NCBI RefSeq assembly: GCF_004307995.1
Contig: NZ_SIRE01000012.1
Coordinates: forward strand, 1-64,000
Direction: 5' to 3'
DNA: 64,000 nucleotides
DNA from: Paenibacillus thalictri
Lineage (GTDB): Bacteria > Bacillota > Bacilli > Paenibacillales > NBRC-103111
Each line of letters starts with the position of its first letter. The first letter of the stretch is position 1. The notes under the pieces are model-generated. The model made no database searches, was not told the origin of the DNA, and saw only the letters and a list, made by a program, of their open reading frames with translations. Below are positions 1 to 8,957 of the stretch, in pieces. The position numbers and the translations under genes were made by a program.

Positions 1-2
1 AA

Positions 3-116
3 CATAAACGCGCCCTCGTCTTAACCGCAAGAAAACTAGTGCGTCTGGTCGATGCGCTGCTACGCAACGACCAACTTTATACGCCGAAAAGGAAGGTGAT
101 GACTGCGAAGGATTGA
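3..116 (+). CDS. IS110-family transposase, C-terminal fragment (cut by window edge)
   Basis: The open frame entering from the left edge encodes about 37 residues ending LYTPKRKVMTAKD and a TGA stop. The stretch ALVLTARKLVRLVDALLRN followed by a basic tail is typical of the extreme C-terminus of IS110/IS1111-type (DEDD) transposases, which cut and join DNA through a circular intermediate. The catalytic residues and start lie outside the window, so it is not known whether the element is intact. IS110 elements lack long terminal inverted repeats, so the right end of the element cannot be placed here. The family call rests only on this short tail. Confidence 0.6.
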   Translation, partial: HKRALVLTARKLVRLVDALLRNDQLYTPKRKVMTAKD

Positions 117-475
117 CGCCTCCTTTGCCAAAGTCCCGCGTGGAATTACCAGTAAAAAAACTGGAAGATACTTCGGTTTTCGACTGGGTTTAGCTTGGTG
201 TTGCCATTTTTCCTGATTCCCACCTCAACCGTGGTAAAACAATTTCCAATTTTCACAGATCAGGACTTGACATATTACCGCTGGACTTTTTGATCTATGA
301 AATTGATTTACGAGCCCATTATAGGCACAGGGGGAAGCGCTATCATACGCCCTATTTTTGATTTGATTAACCGATTCTGTGTTTTCGCACCCGCTGAAAG
401 CGAAAAGCTTTCGCTTACCGGACCCGGATTAACCGCTTCTGATTTTATATTCCTTTTTTGCAATCCGCCATCTTA
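117..475. other. Non-coding stretch downstream of the IS110 transposase
   Basis: About 360 bases separate the transposase stop from the stop of the AraC gene. The first part is probably the 3' non-coding end of the IS110 element. A small open frame at 297-482 has no ribosome site and no recognisable product. A TTGACA at 268-273 is the only promoter-like word, without a convincing -10 partner. No terminator hairpin was found. Confidence 0.4.
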
Positions 476-2848
476 TCAGTAAATTTCATGGATATCGAGA
501 CTTTTATCCGTATTGGCGGCTCTATATTGTCCGGGCGTTACACCCTCGAACTTTTTAAATATACGGATGAAACTCGCTGCATTAAAATAGCCGACCTGCT
601 GGCTGATCTCGCCCACGCTGCCGTTTGTCGTGAGCAGAAGCACTTTGGCATGTTTGATGCGCAGGGACAATAAATAGTCGATAAAGTTCATGCCTGTCTC
701 CTGTTTAAACAACCGGCTCAAATAAGAGGGGTCCATCTGCAGCTGGTCGGCAATGCCGTTCAAAGATATATCTTTGTCGTGGTTGGCTTGGATGTACGAC
801 AATATATGGGCGATCACCGATTCTTTGGCAGCTTCGTCATGATCCGGCGGAACGCAAAGCCGGCCGGCCAGCTGGCGCATCCACTCGATCATCTCGGCCA
901 GCGTACCCGGATTGCCCAGATGCTCATGAATATCCTTCAATTGCTGCTGCTCCGCTTCATGGGTAAAACCGGGGTGATGATGCAGCATCGTCATCGCAAT
1001 CTCCAGGAACGTCTGTTGGATCAGCGACGGAGGACAGTTGTCCAGGCCCCTTAATATGTTCTCCATGCGGTTTAATTCGAAGACCGCCCGGGCCGCCGCT
1101 CCTTCTTGGATTGCCGCGGCGATTTCCTGCTCCACCGATTTGCGTTCGTTATATAAGAACATGGCCAAATGATGGTTATGGCGCACATGCCAAGTCGGAA
1201 TAATGGAGCCCGCTCCCTTCAGGAAGCTGAATTCCAAACTTTGCAAAGCCTGCTTATACGACTCGGAGATGCAGCCTAAGTCTGTCAGGATATCGCCGAT
1301 GCCGACGCTGACCGTTAAATTCAAATAGCTGTGAATGTGCTGCGTTACCGTATTAACCGCTTGAAAGGCGGCATCACGTGCCACGGAGATGGCCGTCTTG
1401 GTCCGCAGGTTGCAGAACAACGTGAAGTCCCGTGCGTTATTGCGGACACCATATACCTGATAGTCTGCGGAAAGCAGCTCCTCCGATACTTTGGAAATAA
1501 AATAACGCAGTAAATTTTGATCTCCGAGGGAATACTTTCGGGTAAACTCCAAATAATTGTCCGTTCTCACTACGGCAACAAAATAGCCGAATTCCGTAGG
1601 CTCAAGATCAAGCTCGGCAAATCGCTGCAAACGCTCGTCCAAATCCACCGCTGGCTCCGAGAGCGCTTCAAGCAGCACTTTTTGTCTATTCGTTTCTTTG
1701 ATCGCCGATTCCGTCTGCTCCATGCGGTTTTGCAGCAGCAGTCTTTGCTCCATTAGCGAATGAATCTCGGAAATGACATAAGAGAACTCATTGGACCCGG
1801 CGGAACCCGAAACAAATTCCTGCTTTTTGCGCTTTTTGTCCAGCATGGCCGTAATCGTCGCGATATACCGCTGGATTTGCCTAGCCTTGGCGGTCACCTG
1901 CCATCCTACCGCCGCAAGCGCGGCAAGCAAGACACCGTACAGCAAGTACTTGGCCCAGCTTGCACCATCATCGTACGGCACCGCATAGACGTAGTTCCAA
2001 TTAAACAAGGTGGAATCGCTGATTCTTACCGCATAAGGCACCCGCTCGATTTGCGTGTTAAATGCCAATTTACCGGAAGCAAGCAGTCGGGAGACGGCTT
2101 TAAAATCATCCTCCGGCACTCGCGAGCCGCCGAGCGTTTCAAATGCTTTATCTTGCCCGGGGGGCACTACCCAGATTTTCTCGCCGCTCTCTTGCACAAA
2201 CGGACTTTGAAATAAAGCGACAGGATCAAAAACGACAACGACGGTTCCTTTAACTGTAGAGCCTACAAGCGGAATCGCCCGCGATAAAACCAGGTAACCT
2301 CCAGCGGAATGCGAGTTCCCATTTGCCGAAAGGCCCGTATTTTGAGGAAGCAATGTCCAACGATCTTCTTTTTTTATATTTGCAAGCGCATTCATTTCGG
2401 AGCTCGCAATAACGGTGTTGGATGGTGATCCGACAATAGGCACTTGAACGATGCCGCCCTCGTTGATGTAAATAGTTACGGATTGTATGCAATAAGAGGA
2501 CTTGAACCTTTGTCTAAAATCGCTGCCAAATTGGATCACCGCGGGATATAACAAGGATGCATCCTTATTGTCCAAGCTTTTTTGTACCGCCTCCATATTA
2601 GCCAGTTGAACGATCATCTGATCAATGTCCCTCAGCAGCGCGTCCTGAAACGACTTCACTGAGTTGAGCCGGTCGAAGCTGGTAATATCGATTTCTTTCT
2701 CCTGCAATGACTGGCCGAACCAGCTGCGCCAGACCATCGAAAGCAAAATCGCAAGAATGACCACCAGGAGAAGGAAATAAGAGATGAGCCGGATGAATAA
2801 GCTTCGGAATTGAAAACTGCCCAGCGCTCGTTTGAATACGACAAACAT
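476..2848 (-). CDS. Large membrane-anchored AraC-family transcriptional regulator
   Basis: The protein has 790 residues. A transmembrane helix lies near residues 17-42, an extracytoplasmic sensor region of about 250 residues (Cache-like, inferred) follows, then a second helix near 298-318, a linker, a GGDEF-like degenerate middle region, and two AraC helix-turn-helix motifs in the last 100 residues (ISLNGIADQLQMDPSYLSRLF and SVGEISQQVGYFNAASFIRIF). Such one-component regulators are abundant in Paenibacillus and usually control neighbouring carbohydrate transport genes by sensing an extracellular ligand, but no such genes are adjacent here. The start ATG has a good site (GAGGGGGAGACGT) just upstream. 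It is transcribed away from the PadR operon. The target is unknown. Confidence 0.9.
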   Translation of the reverse strand: MFVVFKRALGSFQFRSLFIRLISYFLLLVVILAILLSMVWRSWFGQSLQEKEIDITSFDRLNSVKSFQDALLRDIDQMIVQLANMEAVQKSLDNKDASLLYPAVIQFGSDFRQRFKSSYCIQSVTIYINEGGIVQVPIVGSPSNTVIASSEMNALANIKKEDRWTLLPQNTGLSANGNSHSAGGYLVLSRAIPLVGSTVKGTVVVVFDPVALFQSPFVQESGEKIWVVPPGQDKAFETLGGSRVPEDDFKAVSRLLASGKLAFNTQIERVPYAVRISDSTLFNWNYVYAVPYDDGASWAKYLLYGVLLAALAAVGWQVTAKARQIQRYIATITAMLDKKRKKQEFVSGSAGSNEFSYVISEIHSLMEQRLLLQNRMEQTESAIKETNRQKVLLEALSEPAVDLDERLQRFAELDLEPTEFGYFVAVVRTDNYLEFTRKYSLGDQNLLRYFISKVSEELLSADYQVYGVRNNARDFTLFCNLRTKTAISVARDAAFQAVNTVTQHIHSYLNLTVSVGIGDILTDLGCISESYKQALQSLEFSFLKGAGSIIPTWHVRHNHHLAMFLYNERKSVEQEIAAAIQEGAAARAVFELNRMENILRGLDNCPPSLIQQTFLEIAMTMLHHHPGFTHEAEQQQLKDIHEHLGNPGTLAEMIEWMRQLAGRLCVPPDHDEAAKESVIAHILSYIQANHDKDISLNGIADQLQMDPSYLSRLFKQETGMNFIDYLLSLRIKHAKVLLLTTNGSVGEISQQVGYFNAASFIRIFKKFEGVTPGQYRAANTDKSLDIHEIY

Positions 2849-2959
2849 ACGTCTCCCCCTCGGTTCAAATGGAATGATACCATTTTATCAAAAGCGGCGT
2901 TTGTTTAGGTAAAAAACTGATGCGAATGTTCAAGAATATACAACGATAAAAACAATACC

Positions 2960-2988
2960 TTGACTGTCATAGTAATATGATTTATATT
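2960..2988 (+). promoter_or_regulatory. Promoter of the padR operon
   Basis: TTGACT at 2960-2965 and TATATT at 2983-2988 are separated by 17 bases, a good sigma-A promoter, about 23 bases before the PadR start. The spacer and -10 contain the small inverted repeat AATAT-N5-ATATT, which could be a PadR autoregulatory operator. That last point is inference. Confidence 0.6.
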
Positions 2989-3010
2989 GTATTCGAGGAG
3001 GTGAGCTTCA

Positions 3011-3340
3011 ATGGTCGATTCCAAAATGTCTGCCGACTTGTTACGAGGACATACCGACACCATTATTCTTAAATTGCTGCTGGACGGCGACAAATACGGT
3101 TATGAAATAAGCAAACTAATATATGCCTCCTCGGACGGCGAATATGAACTGAAGGAAGCTACGATGTACTCCAGTTTGAAAAGGCTGGAGCAAGAAGGCG
3201 GCATCGTCTCCTACTGGGGTGACGAATCGCAAGGCGGACGCAGGAAATATTATCGTATTACGGGCAAAGGCCAAGAAATGTATACGGCCAACAAGAGCAA
3301 CTGGGAGTTCGCTCAGCGGATTATTAACAAACTCATTTAA
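3011..3340 (+). CDS. PadR-family transcriptional regulator
   Basis: The 109-residue protein has the PadR winged-helix fold signature: LLLDGDKYGYEISKLI, then YELKEATMYSSLKRLEQEGGIVSYW, then GGRRKYYRITGKG in the wing. PadR proteins repress detoxification or efflux genes and release DNA on binding small molecules. The start has a strong site (GAGGAGGTGAGC). It heads an operon with the pentapeptide-repeat gene 17 bases downstream and the DHA2 efflux gene after that, so it probably represses all three. Its protein partner in many Firmicutes is a gene with an N-terminal helical HAAS-like domain, which the next gene has. Confidence 0.92.
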   Translation: MVDSKMSADLLRGHTDTIILKLLLDGDKYGYEISKLIYASSDGEYELKEATMYSSLKRLEQEGGIVSYWGDESQGGRRKYYRITGKGQEMYTANKSNWEFAQRIINKLI

Positions 3341-3357
3341 GAGAGGCGGAGTAAGCC

Positions 3358-4074
3358 ATGAGTATCAAATTAAAGCAATATTTAGACGATGTGTTTGCGA
3401 AATACGAGGATTCCAGACCCATTCTGGAATTGAAGGATGAGCTGTATCAGGATTTGCAGGAGAAGCTGAACGATTTGAAATCGGAAGGCTACGACGAAGA
3501 TGCGGCATTTCACCGGACGGTCAATTCGATCGGCGAAATCTCCGAGCTGATCGAAACCATTCATGCCAAAACAAGAGAGCTTCAGCAAATTGTCGGCATG
3601 GATTTTTCCAAGAGCAATCTGCAAAACTCGGATTTGAAGTCGGTCAAAATTCATGAGGGCAAATTCAACTACAGCAACTTGCAGGGCTCCGATTTCAGCC
3701 ATTCCGATCTGACGAACAGCTCGTTCAAATGCAGCAATTTGGATAATTCCAAATTCGACGGCGCTGATTTGACTGGGGCCGAGTTCAATAAATCGAATCT
3801 GAAGGGAGCCAGCTTCAAGAATACTATTTTGAACCATACCGTCTTTAAATATTCCGAGCTGGCCGGAGTCGTCTTTGATCACCAGTCTTTTGAAGGCACG
3901 GTATTCGATTATTCGGGGTTAAAGGGCACTTCGTTCCGGGGAGCCGTGTTCAAAAACGTTTCCTTTAAAACCGAAGTGAAAAAAGCGATTTTTGACGGGG
4001 CGGTTATGGATAAACCGACGTATGCCATTCTGAAGGGCTACAAAGCGAATTTAACGAACGTAACTGTGATTTAG
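3358..4074 (+). CDS. Pentapeptide-repeat protein with PadR-associated helical N-terminus
   Basis: The 238-residue protein has two parts. Residues 1-78 are helical (LKQYLDDVFAKYEDSRPILELKDELYQDLQEKL, then an EI-SELI segment) and resemble the HAAS/DUF1700 domains commonly encoded next to PadR regulators. Residues about 80-225 form pentapeptide repeats with F/L every five residues (NLQNSDLKSV, NLQGSDFSHSDLTNSSF), predicting a right-handed quadrilateral beta-helix. No signal peptide or membrane helix is visible, so it is probably cytoplasmic. Some pentapeptide proteins protect DNA gyrase from quinolones; the HAAS fusion and the efflux neighbour make a resistance or signalling role possible, but that is inference. 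The start is preceded by GAGGCGGAG. Confidence 0.85.
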   Translation: MSIKLKQYLDDVFAKYEDSRPILELKDELYQDLQEKLNDLKSEGYDEDAAFHRTVNSIGEISELIETIHAKTRELQQIVGMDFSKSNLQNSDLKSVKIHEGKFNYSNLQGSDFSHSDLTNSSFKCSNLDNSKFDGADLTGAEFNKSNLKGASFKNTILNHTVFKYSELAGVVFDHQSFEGTVFDYSGLKGTSFRGAVFKNVSFKTEVKKAIFDGAVMDKPTYAILKGYKANLTNVTVI

Positions 4075-4095
4075 ATAAAGGAGCGATGAAACCAA

Positions 4096-5634
4096 TTGAT
4101 GATTAGGCAAAAAAGTAACATCGGCATCGTGGTGGCAGGGCTGCTTCTTGCCATCTTGATGTCGTCCATGGATAACACGATTGTGGCTACCGCTATGGGG
4201 ACGATCGTCGGGGAACTTGGCGGACTCGATAAATTTGTCTGGGTCACGTCTGCGTACATGGTAGCCGAGATGGCCGGGATGCCGATATTCGGCAAATTGT
4301 CCGATATGTACGGACGGAAACGGTTTTTCATGTTTGGCATTGTGCTTTTTATGATCGGTTCGATTCTTTGCGGCACGGCGCATTCGATCGTTGAACTGAG
4401 CATCTACCGTGCGATTCAAGGCATCGGCGGAGGCGCACTGATCCCCATCACCTTCACGATTATGTTCGACGCCGTGCCTCCGCAAAACCGCGGCAAGCTT
4501 GGCGGGTTATTCGGGGCGGTATTCGGCATGTCCAGCATTTTCGGCCCGCTGCTGGGCGCCTTCATTACAGATTATATTAACTGGCAATGGTGTTTTTACA
4601 TCAATCTTCCCATCGGCATTCTGGCGTTTATCTTTGTCACGTTTTTCTATAAGGAATCGTATGAGCATTCCACGCAAAAGGTCGATTGGCTCGGAGCTTT
4701 CACGCTTGTCGGCGCAATCGTTTGCCTCATGTTCGCTTTGGAGCTCGGAGGCAAGAACCTTGCTTGGGATTCGGCACAGCTGATCGCATTGTTCGCAGGT
4801 TTCGCCGTTCTCGCCGCATTGTTCGTATGGGCCGAGAAACGCGCTGTGGAGCCGATTATATCGTTTGGCATGTTTGCAAAAAGGCTTTATGCGACCAGCA
4901 ATGGACTTGCGATTTTTAGCGGCGCCGCATTTATCACTGCATCGGTGTACATCCCGATTTATATTCAAGGCGTGCTTGGCGGTACCGCCACCAATTCGGG
5001 GCTTGTGCTGCTGCCCATGATGCTGGGGTCTGTCGCTTCAGCCACAATAGGCGGATTTCTGATGAGCAAGCTTAGCTACCGCGCCATCATGATTCCCGCT
5101 TCGCTCATTTTGCTGTTGGGCACTGCGCTCATCGGCACGTTATCTCCCGCTTCTTCCCGCTTGGTTATTGTCGCGTACATGATCGTAGTTGGCTTGGGGA
5201 TCGGCGCGACCTTCTCCGTGCTGGGCAATTCGGCGATTCATGCTTTTGATGTCAGGCAGCGCGGCTCGGCAAGCTCGACGCTCAGCTTTCTCCGCTCGCT
5301 TGGCATGACTATCGGCATTACCGTGTTTGGCATCATTCAGAGTCATGCGTTTACGAGCAAGCTGACAGCGGCTTTTGCCGGTCAAAAGGATATGCCGCAA
5401 GGCATAGCGGCCAGCGATCCGCATGCGCTGCTTGATCCTGCCCAAAGGCTGCAGATCCCCAAGCCGATTCTGGATAAAATCACCTCAGCGTTGTCGGATT
5501 CGGTTGTGCTTACATTTGCCTGGACGGCCCTTCCCGCAGCGATTGCGCTGATCTTCGCCATCGCCATGAGCAAGGAAAAACTGGACCCCGCTGCCCAGCA
5601 ATCGGGACAGCAGGTTTCTGGCGGCGCCCATTAG
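4096..5634 (+). CDS. MFS drug-efflux transporter, DHA2 (EmrB/QacA) family
   Basis: A 512-residue, predicted 14-helix proton-coupled exporter. Family signatures include SSMDNTIVATAMGTI in helix 1, the loop 2-3 motif GKLSDMYGRKR, and the antiporter motif GAVFGMSSIFGPLLGAF in helix 5. It is expected to expel hydrophobic drugs or dyes. It lies 21 bases after the pentapeptide-repeat gene, so it is co-transcribed with padR. Start choice is uncertain: TTG at 4096 and ATG at 4099 are adjacent in frame, 12-15 bases after AAAGGAG. The substrate cannot be told from sequence. Confidence 0.9.
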   Translation: MMIRQKSNIGIVVAGLLLAILMSSMDNTIVATAMGTIVGELGGLDKFVWVTSAYMVAEMAGMPIFGKLSDMYGRKRFFMFGIVLFMIGSILCGTAHSIVELSIYRAIQGIGGGALIPITFTIMFDAVPPQNRGKLGGLFGAVFGMSSIFGPLLGAFITDYINWQWCFYINLPIGILAFIFVTFFYKESYEHSTQKVDWLGAFTLVGAIVCLMFALELGGKNLAWDSAQLIALFAGFAVLAALFVWAEKRAVEPIISFGMFAKRLYATSNGLAIFSGAAFITASVYIPIYIQGVLGGTATNSGLVLLPMMLGSVASATIGGFLMSKLSYRAIMIPASLILLLGTALIGTLSPASSRLVIVAYMIVVGLGIGATFSVLGNSAIHAFDVRQRGSASSTLSFLRSLGMTIGITVFGIIQSHAFTSKLTAAFAGQKDMPQGIAASDPHALLDPAQRLQIPKPILDKITSALSDSVVLTFAWTALPAAIALIFAIAMSKEKLDPAAQQSGQQVSGGAH

Positions 5635-5674
5635 CTCTGGAAGCTAGCGTGCCCCATCCAGGCCATCCGAAGCG

Positions 5675-6343
5675 CTACGCTTGCTCCAACAGCCGAATCA
5701 TCGTATTCAGGCTCAAATCCCGCATAGAATTCAGCCGCAGATCCACCTCGGGAAACGTCAGACCACGTGTCAGCTCGTTGGGCACGATGACGCATCGCAT
5801 CCCGGCCCGTTTGGCCGCAAGCGCTCCATTGGGCGAATCCTCGAAAGCGACTGCCTCTTGAGGAGCGATATCAAAAAATTGGAGCACCTGCAAATAAAGT
5901 TCGGGGTCGGGTTTTACCCGAGTGGCGTTCTCGAAAGTACGGATACAGCCGAAATAAGAGGTTAGCCGGAGCTTGTCGAGAAGCGGCACAACCCAATCCT
6001 TCGGAGCGCTTGAGGCAAGCCCGATGAGAAGCCCGGCTTCCTTCGCTTCGCACAGATAGTCTTCTACACCGGGGCGGGCATGTTCATTCGCAAAAAGAGC
6101 CGCAAACTTCTCTCTTCGCAGTTCGCGTAAAAGTTCACGGTCAAGCGGCTCCGCGCACCGTTCCTGCAAATAGCGGTACGGGTCGAACGAATCGACATGG
6201 CCGCCAATCCGGCTGCTGTACAATTGAAACGGAAGCTCAAGCCCATAGTCTTGCAGCAGATCGCGGAATGAATAATATTCGAAAGTTTCCGTATCCATTA
6301 TGAGCCCGTCAAAATCAAATACAACCGCTTTGATCATTAACAT
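5675..6343 (-). CDS. HAD-superfamily hydrolase (beta-phosphoglucomutase / phosphatase-like)
   Basis: The protein carries the HAD motifs in order: DFDGLIMDTE (motif I, nucleophile Asp and general acid Asp), LASSAPKDW (motif II, Ser), a Lys in RVKPDPELY (motif III) and FEDSPNGALAAKRAGM (motif IV). The second motif-I Asp followed by GLIMDTE and the helical cap fit the subfamily I group that includes beta-phosphoglucomutase and sugar-phosphate phosphatases. Substrate unknown. I start at ATG 6343 (MLMIKAVV), 4 bases after AAGGGG; ATG 6337 at 10 bases spacing is equally possible. The longer open frame to 6388 lacks a ribosome site. Convergent with the efflux gene. Confidence 0.88.
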   Translation of the reverse strand: MLMIKAVVFDFDGLIMDTETFEYYSFRDLLQDYGLELPFQLYSSRIGGHVDSFDPYRYLQERCAEPLDRELLRELRREKFAALFANEHARPGVEDYLCEAKEAGLLIGLASSAPKDWVVPLLDKLRLTSYFGCIRTFENATRVKPDPELYLQVLQFFDIAPQEAVAFEDSPNGALAAKRAGMRCVIVPNELTRGLTFPEVDLRLNSMRDLSLNTMIRLLEQA

Positions 6344-6818
6344 CGCACCCCTTCGCTTTACCATGTTATTGATGTACCATTTTAACATATTAAAGTAAAG
6401 TATGGCGCATATTTTTTTATATTGTAACTATGCAGCGCAGAGGTTTTGCAGGTATGATCGCTGCGACCGCGCCTTTCAGAAAAGCTTATCACAGCGGTGA
6501 ATATCGCGGGCGGGCTTAGGGGCACACAAAAACGGAATGTCCCAAAAGTGTCAACATGACATAGGAACATCGCGACTTTCAAACAAAAGGACCGCAGATT
6601 CCACTGTAAAAGTGGAGACTGCGGTTCTTTTCCCGAAGACAATCGGTTCTATGCGGGGCTCAAGCGATTACAAAATGAGAACCTGAAGAAGGAGGAGCGG
6701 GAGCAAAACCTGCATGATCACCGGACTTCGAAGGTGGATGCAAGATTGGATGCCGATTCGCTTCCTGACTTGCTTCGTGATCAAAAGACGACTTATTGAA
6801 CAACCTCTATAGACTCAT
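6344..6818. other. Intergenic region with a hairpin and a decayed reading frame
   Basis: Of these 475 bases the left end holds the AT-rich upstream region of the HAD gene. A strong hairpin lies at 6585-6631. On the plus strand from about 6559 to 6799 a frame is open without any usable start codon and would read ...RFYAGLKRLQNENLKKEEREQ... to TTY and TGA. It looks like a charged, helical C-terminal remnant of a lost gene. No family could be assigned. Confidence 0.35.
6585..6631. terminator. Hairpin terminator, bidirectional
   Basis: Arms GGACCGCAGATTCCACT and AGTGGAGACTGCGGTTC pair almost perfectly around a short loop, flanked by A4 on one side and T4 on the other. It lies about 190 bases downstream of the minus-strand lipoprotein operon and probably ends it. 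Confidence 0.65.
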
Positions 6819-7721
6819 CTATTCCTTTATTTTCTCGAATGAAGCATCGTAGAGGCGGAACATCGTTTTATAGCCGGATTCGTCGAGTTTGATGCCGACA
6901 TCCAGTTTCCCTTTGATCAGCAAAGGCCCCGAGGTGTAACGGAGTTTTATATCATTTGGCACATACACGATCATGATTTTGTTCCAGTACGTTTCGTCCC
7001 CGTTGTCGAACGGGCACTCCGCTCCCGGAGATGGAATGAGCAGGAACCAATGCTTGTCGAAGGAAAGCACCTCGCCCATAAAACCTTTAATTTGCACCTG
7101 CTTGCCGCTCAAATCCCAGAACCGCTCGGACGGACGATCCTGCTTGTCGTTGTCAAAAAACTGTGACCAGTTGATTTCGTTGGATGCCGCGGCCGGTTTT
7201 GGCTTTGCTGTGGTCTGGCCGGCGTCCGGCGCTGCAGCGGACCCAGGCGGCGAAACCGCACCGGCGCTGTCGACCGGGCCGCCGGGTAAGCCGGGCGCGA
7301 GTTCTGTCGCAGCGCCCGGCTGTGCAGCTGCGGCAGAGCTGGGCGCACCCGCCGGCACTACAGCAGCTGCCGGGCGAGCGGGCGCCTCCGCCGCCGGGGC
7401 GACACTTGCGCCGGCCGGGCCGGCTGGACGCTCAGCAGCCGCGGCTTGCGCCGGCGGCACGGCCGCGCTCGTGGCAGGCGCTTGCTGCTGCGCCGCATTG
7501 CCCGCTGGCGCCGGCCCGGGCTGGCTCGCAGCCGCCACAGGCGCTCCGCTACCCGCTGCGCCGCTTGCTCCCGCCACCGCGCCGCTTCCCGCCGGCTGCG
7601 CTTGGCTCGCTGCGGTCGCGGCGCCAAACGCCTGCCCCTCCGGAGCCGCGTTTTTTTGACCGCAGCCTGCGGCCAGCGCCATTAAAGCACACAAAACGAT
7701 AGCGATATTCATCCGCTTCAT
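6819..7721 (-). CDS. Lipoprotein with Ala/Pro/Gly-rich linker and a DUF3299-like C-terminal domain
   Basis: The 300-residue precursor has a lipoprotein signal (CALMALAAGCGQK, lipidated Cys20). Residues about 28-175 are low-complexity Ala/Pro/Gly/Gln, a flexible spacer that would hold the C-terminal domain away from the membrane through the wall. Residues about 178-300 form a globular domain (FWDLSGKQVQIKGFMGEVL, HWFLLIPSPGAECPFDNGD, KIMIVYVP) that resembles DUF3299 proteins, which in other bacteria are encoded with LolD/FtsX-like ABC exporters and suspected of metal handling. Here too it is the third gene of such an operon, 10 bases after the permease. Family placement by eye; function inferred. 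Confidence 0.75.
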   Translation of the reverse strand: MKRMNIAIVLCALMALAAGCGQKNAAPEGQAFGAATAASQAQPAGSGAVAGASGAAGSGAPVAAASQPGPAPAGNAAQQQAPATSAAVPPAQAAAAERPAGPAGASVAPAAEAPARPAAAVVPAGAPSSAAAAQPGAATELAPGLPGGPVDSAGAVSPPGSAAAPDAGQTTAKPKPAAASNEINWSQFFDNDKQDRPSERFWDLSGKQVQIKGFMGEVLSFDKHWFLLIPSPGAECPFDNGDETYWNKIMIVYVPNDIKLRYTSGPLLIKGKLDVGIKLDESGYKTMFRLYDASFEKIKE

Positions 7722-7730
7722 ACCATCACC

Positions 7731-8957
7731 TCAAGACCTGAATAATTGCAGAGGATCCACCCGGTACGCTTGCAGTGCCGGACCTATGGAAGCAACGATA
7801 CCAATCAGCAGCGTTCCGGCCACAAGCAGCAGTTCGCCCGGCATCCAGCCCCATGATTCAATCTGCAAGCCCGTAAACTCAAAAACCGCTTCCCTGCTCG
7901 CGTATCCGCCCGCATGCCCGGCAATCAATCCGATCAGCAGTCCGATCAACGTCAGCAGCAGTCCTTCTCCAATCAGCGACATCCATATAAATCGCTTTGA
8001 TTTGCCGATCAGCCGCAGCAGTCCCACATCTTTTTTACGTTCGTTCACCGCAGCAATCAGCGAAAGAACGATGGATACCGCCGCCAATACGATACAAACG
8101 GCGGTAACGACGGAAAGCGCCTGCGCCCCCTGATCAACCACATTCACCACATCGGCCACCGCTTTGCTTGTATAGATCGCCTGCACATTGCTGATCTGCC
8201 CGAATTTGGTTTTAACAGCTTGCGCCCCCAGCAGCGTTTTCGGTTTGACCAGAATGGCGGTCACTTCCTTATGGTCGCCCTGCTGGCTTTCATGCACAGC
8301 CCAAGCGTAATCCAGTGTCGTAAACACCGCGCGGTCGTCCGATGTCAAAAGCGGCGACAGTATGCCCACAACGGTATACGAAAAGCTGTGGTGATGGTCG
8401 TGCTCTTCATGCCCCGGCTCGTCTTCGTCGTCATCGTCAACATCCGCCGCTCCCTTGACCAGGCCATGCGCCCCTTGAAACCGATCCCCGATATGCAGTC
8501 CCATCGTTTTAGCGGCATATGAGCCGATAACTGCTTCGCCAAGCTGCCCATACAGCTTGCCTTGCGCCATCTTTGTATCCGTACCATACCGGGTGGCAAA
8601 ATAACCCGGCTCCATGCCGACAATCGGGAATCCGTTTAATTGATCGCCGGTCGTCATCGCGTAGGCCGCTTCAACCTGCGTATCTTTGCGCACTTCCTCC
8701 AGCAGTGTAAACGGCACATTTCCGGTCGGCGCACCGATATGGTAATACGTATTTAACGCCAGCTGCGATGAGCTGCCCTTGGCGCCGATGGTCACTTCGA
8801 ACGGCCCATACCCTTTTTCCGCGCCGCGCTCCACACCGTCGCTGCACAGCAGCAAAAACACAATCAGCGCCACCGTCACGGCTACCGACAATATCGTCAA
8901 CAACGACAGCATCTTCCGATGCGTCATGTTGCTCCATAACAAACGCAGCACACTCAT
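7731..8957 (-). CDS. FtsX/MacB-type ABC transporter permease with histidine-rich loop
   Basis: The protein has an N-terminal transmembrane helix (SLLTILSVAVTVALIVFLLL), a large extracytoplasmic domain (about residues 40-265), and three C-terminal helices in the FtsX pattern (VVTAVCIVLAAVSIVLSLIAA, a pair near 320-350, and LLLVAGTLLIGIVASIGPAL). Within the extracytoplasmic domain lies the stretch DDDDEDEPGHEEHDHHH, a likely divalent-metal site. I start at ATG 8957, which overlaps the ATPase stop as ATGA and has GGAGAGAAGCTG upstream; the frame is open six codons further. With the neighbouring ATPase and lipoprotein it forms an export or lipoprotein-release machine; metal involvement is inference. 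Confidence 0.88.
   Translation of the reverse strand: MSVLRLLWSNMTHRKMLSLLTILSVAVTVALIVFLLLCSDGVERGAEKGYGPFEVTIGAKGSSSQLALNTYYHIGAPTGNVPFTLLEEVRKDTQVEAAYAMTTGDQLNGFPIVGMEPGYFATRYGTDTKMAQGKLYGQLGEAVIGSYAAKTMGLHIGDRFQGAHGLVKGAADVDDDDEDEPGHEEHDHHHSFSYTVVGILSPLLTSDDRAVFTTLDYAWAVHESQQGDHKEVTAILVKPKTLLGAQAVKTKFGQISNVQAIYTSKAVADVVNVVDQGAQALSVVTAVCIVLAAVSIVLSLIAAVNERKKDVGLLRLIGKSKRFIWMSLIGEGLLLTLIGLLIGLIAGHAGGYASREAVFEFTGLQIESWGWMPGELLLVAGTLLIGIVASIGPALQAYRVDPLQLFRS

Noticed and set aside
297..673. Small plus-strand frames near the left edge
   Set aside because: One has no ribosome site and no known product; the other is antisense to the AraC gene's 3' end.
3382..3882. 166-codon minus-strand frame with regular repeats
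   Set aside because: Mirror of the pentapeptide repeats of the plus-strand gene.
6382..6642. 86-codon minus-strand frame upstream of the HAD gene
   Set aside because: It spans a terminator-like hairpin and has no ribosome site or similarity.
6973..7659. Ala/Gly-rich plus-strand open frames opposite the lipoprotein
   Set aside because: Produced by the GC-rich repeat coding for the Ala/Pro linker, which keeps several frames open; no start signals.
7184..7660. GC-rich repetitive DNA that might look like a recombination hotspot or array
   Set aside because: It is explained by the low-complexity Ala/Pro linker codons; no equal-length repeat and spacer units as in CRISPR were seen.
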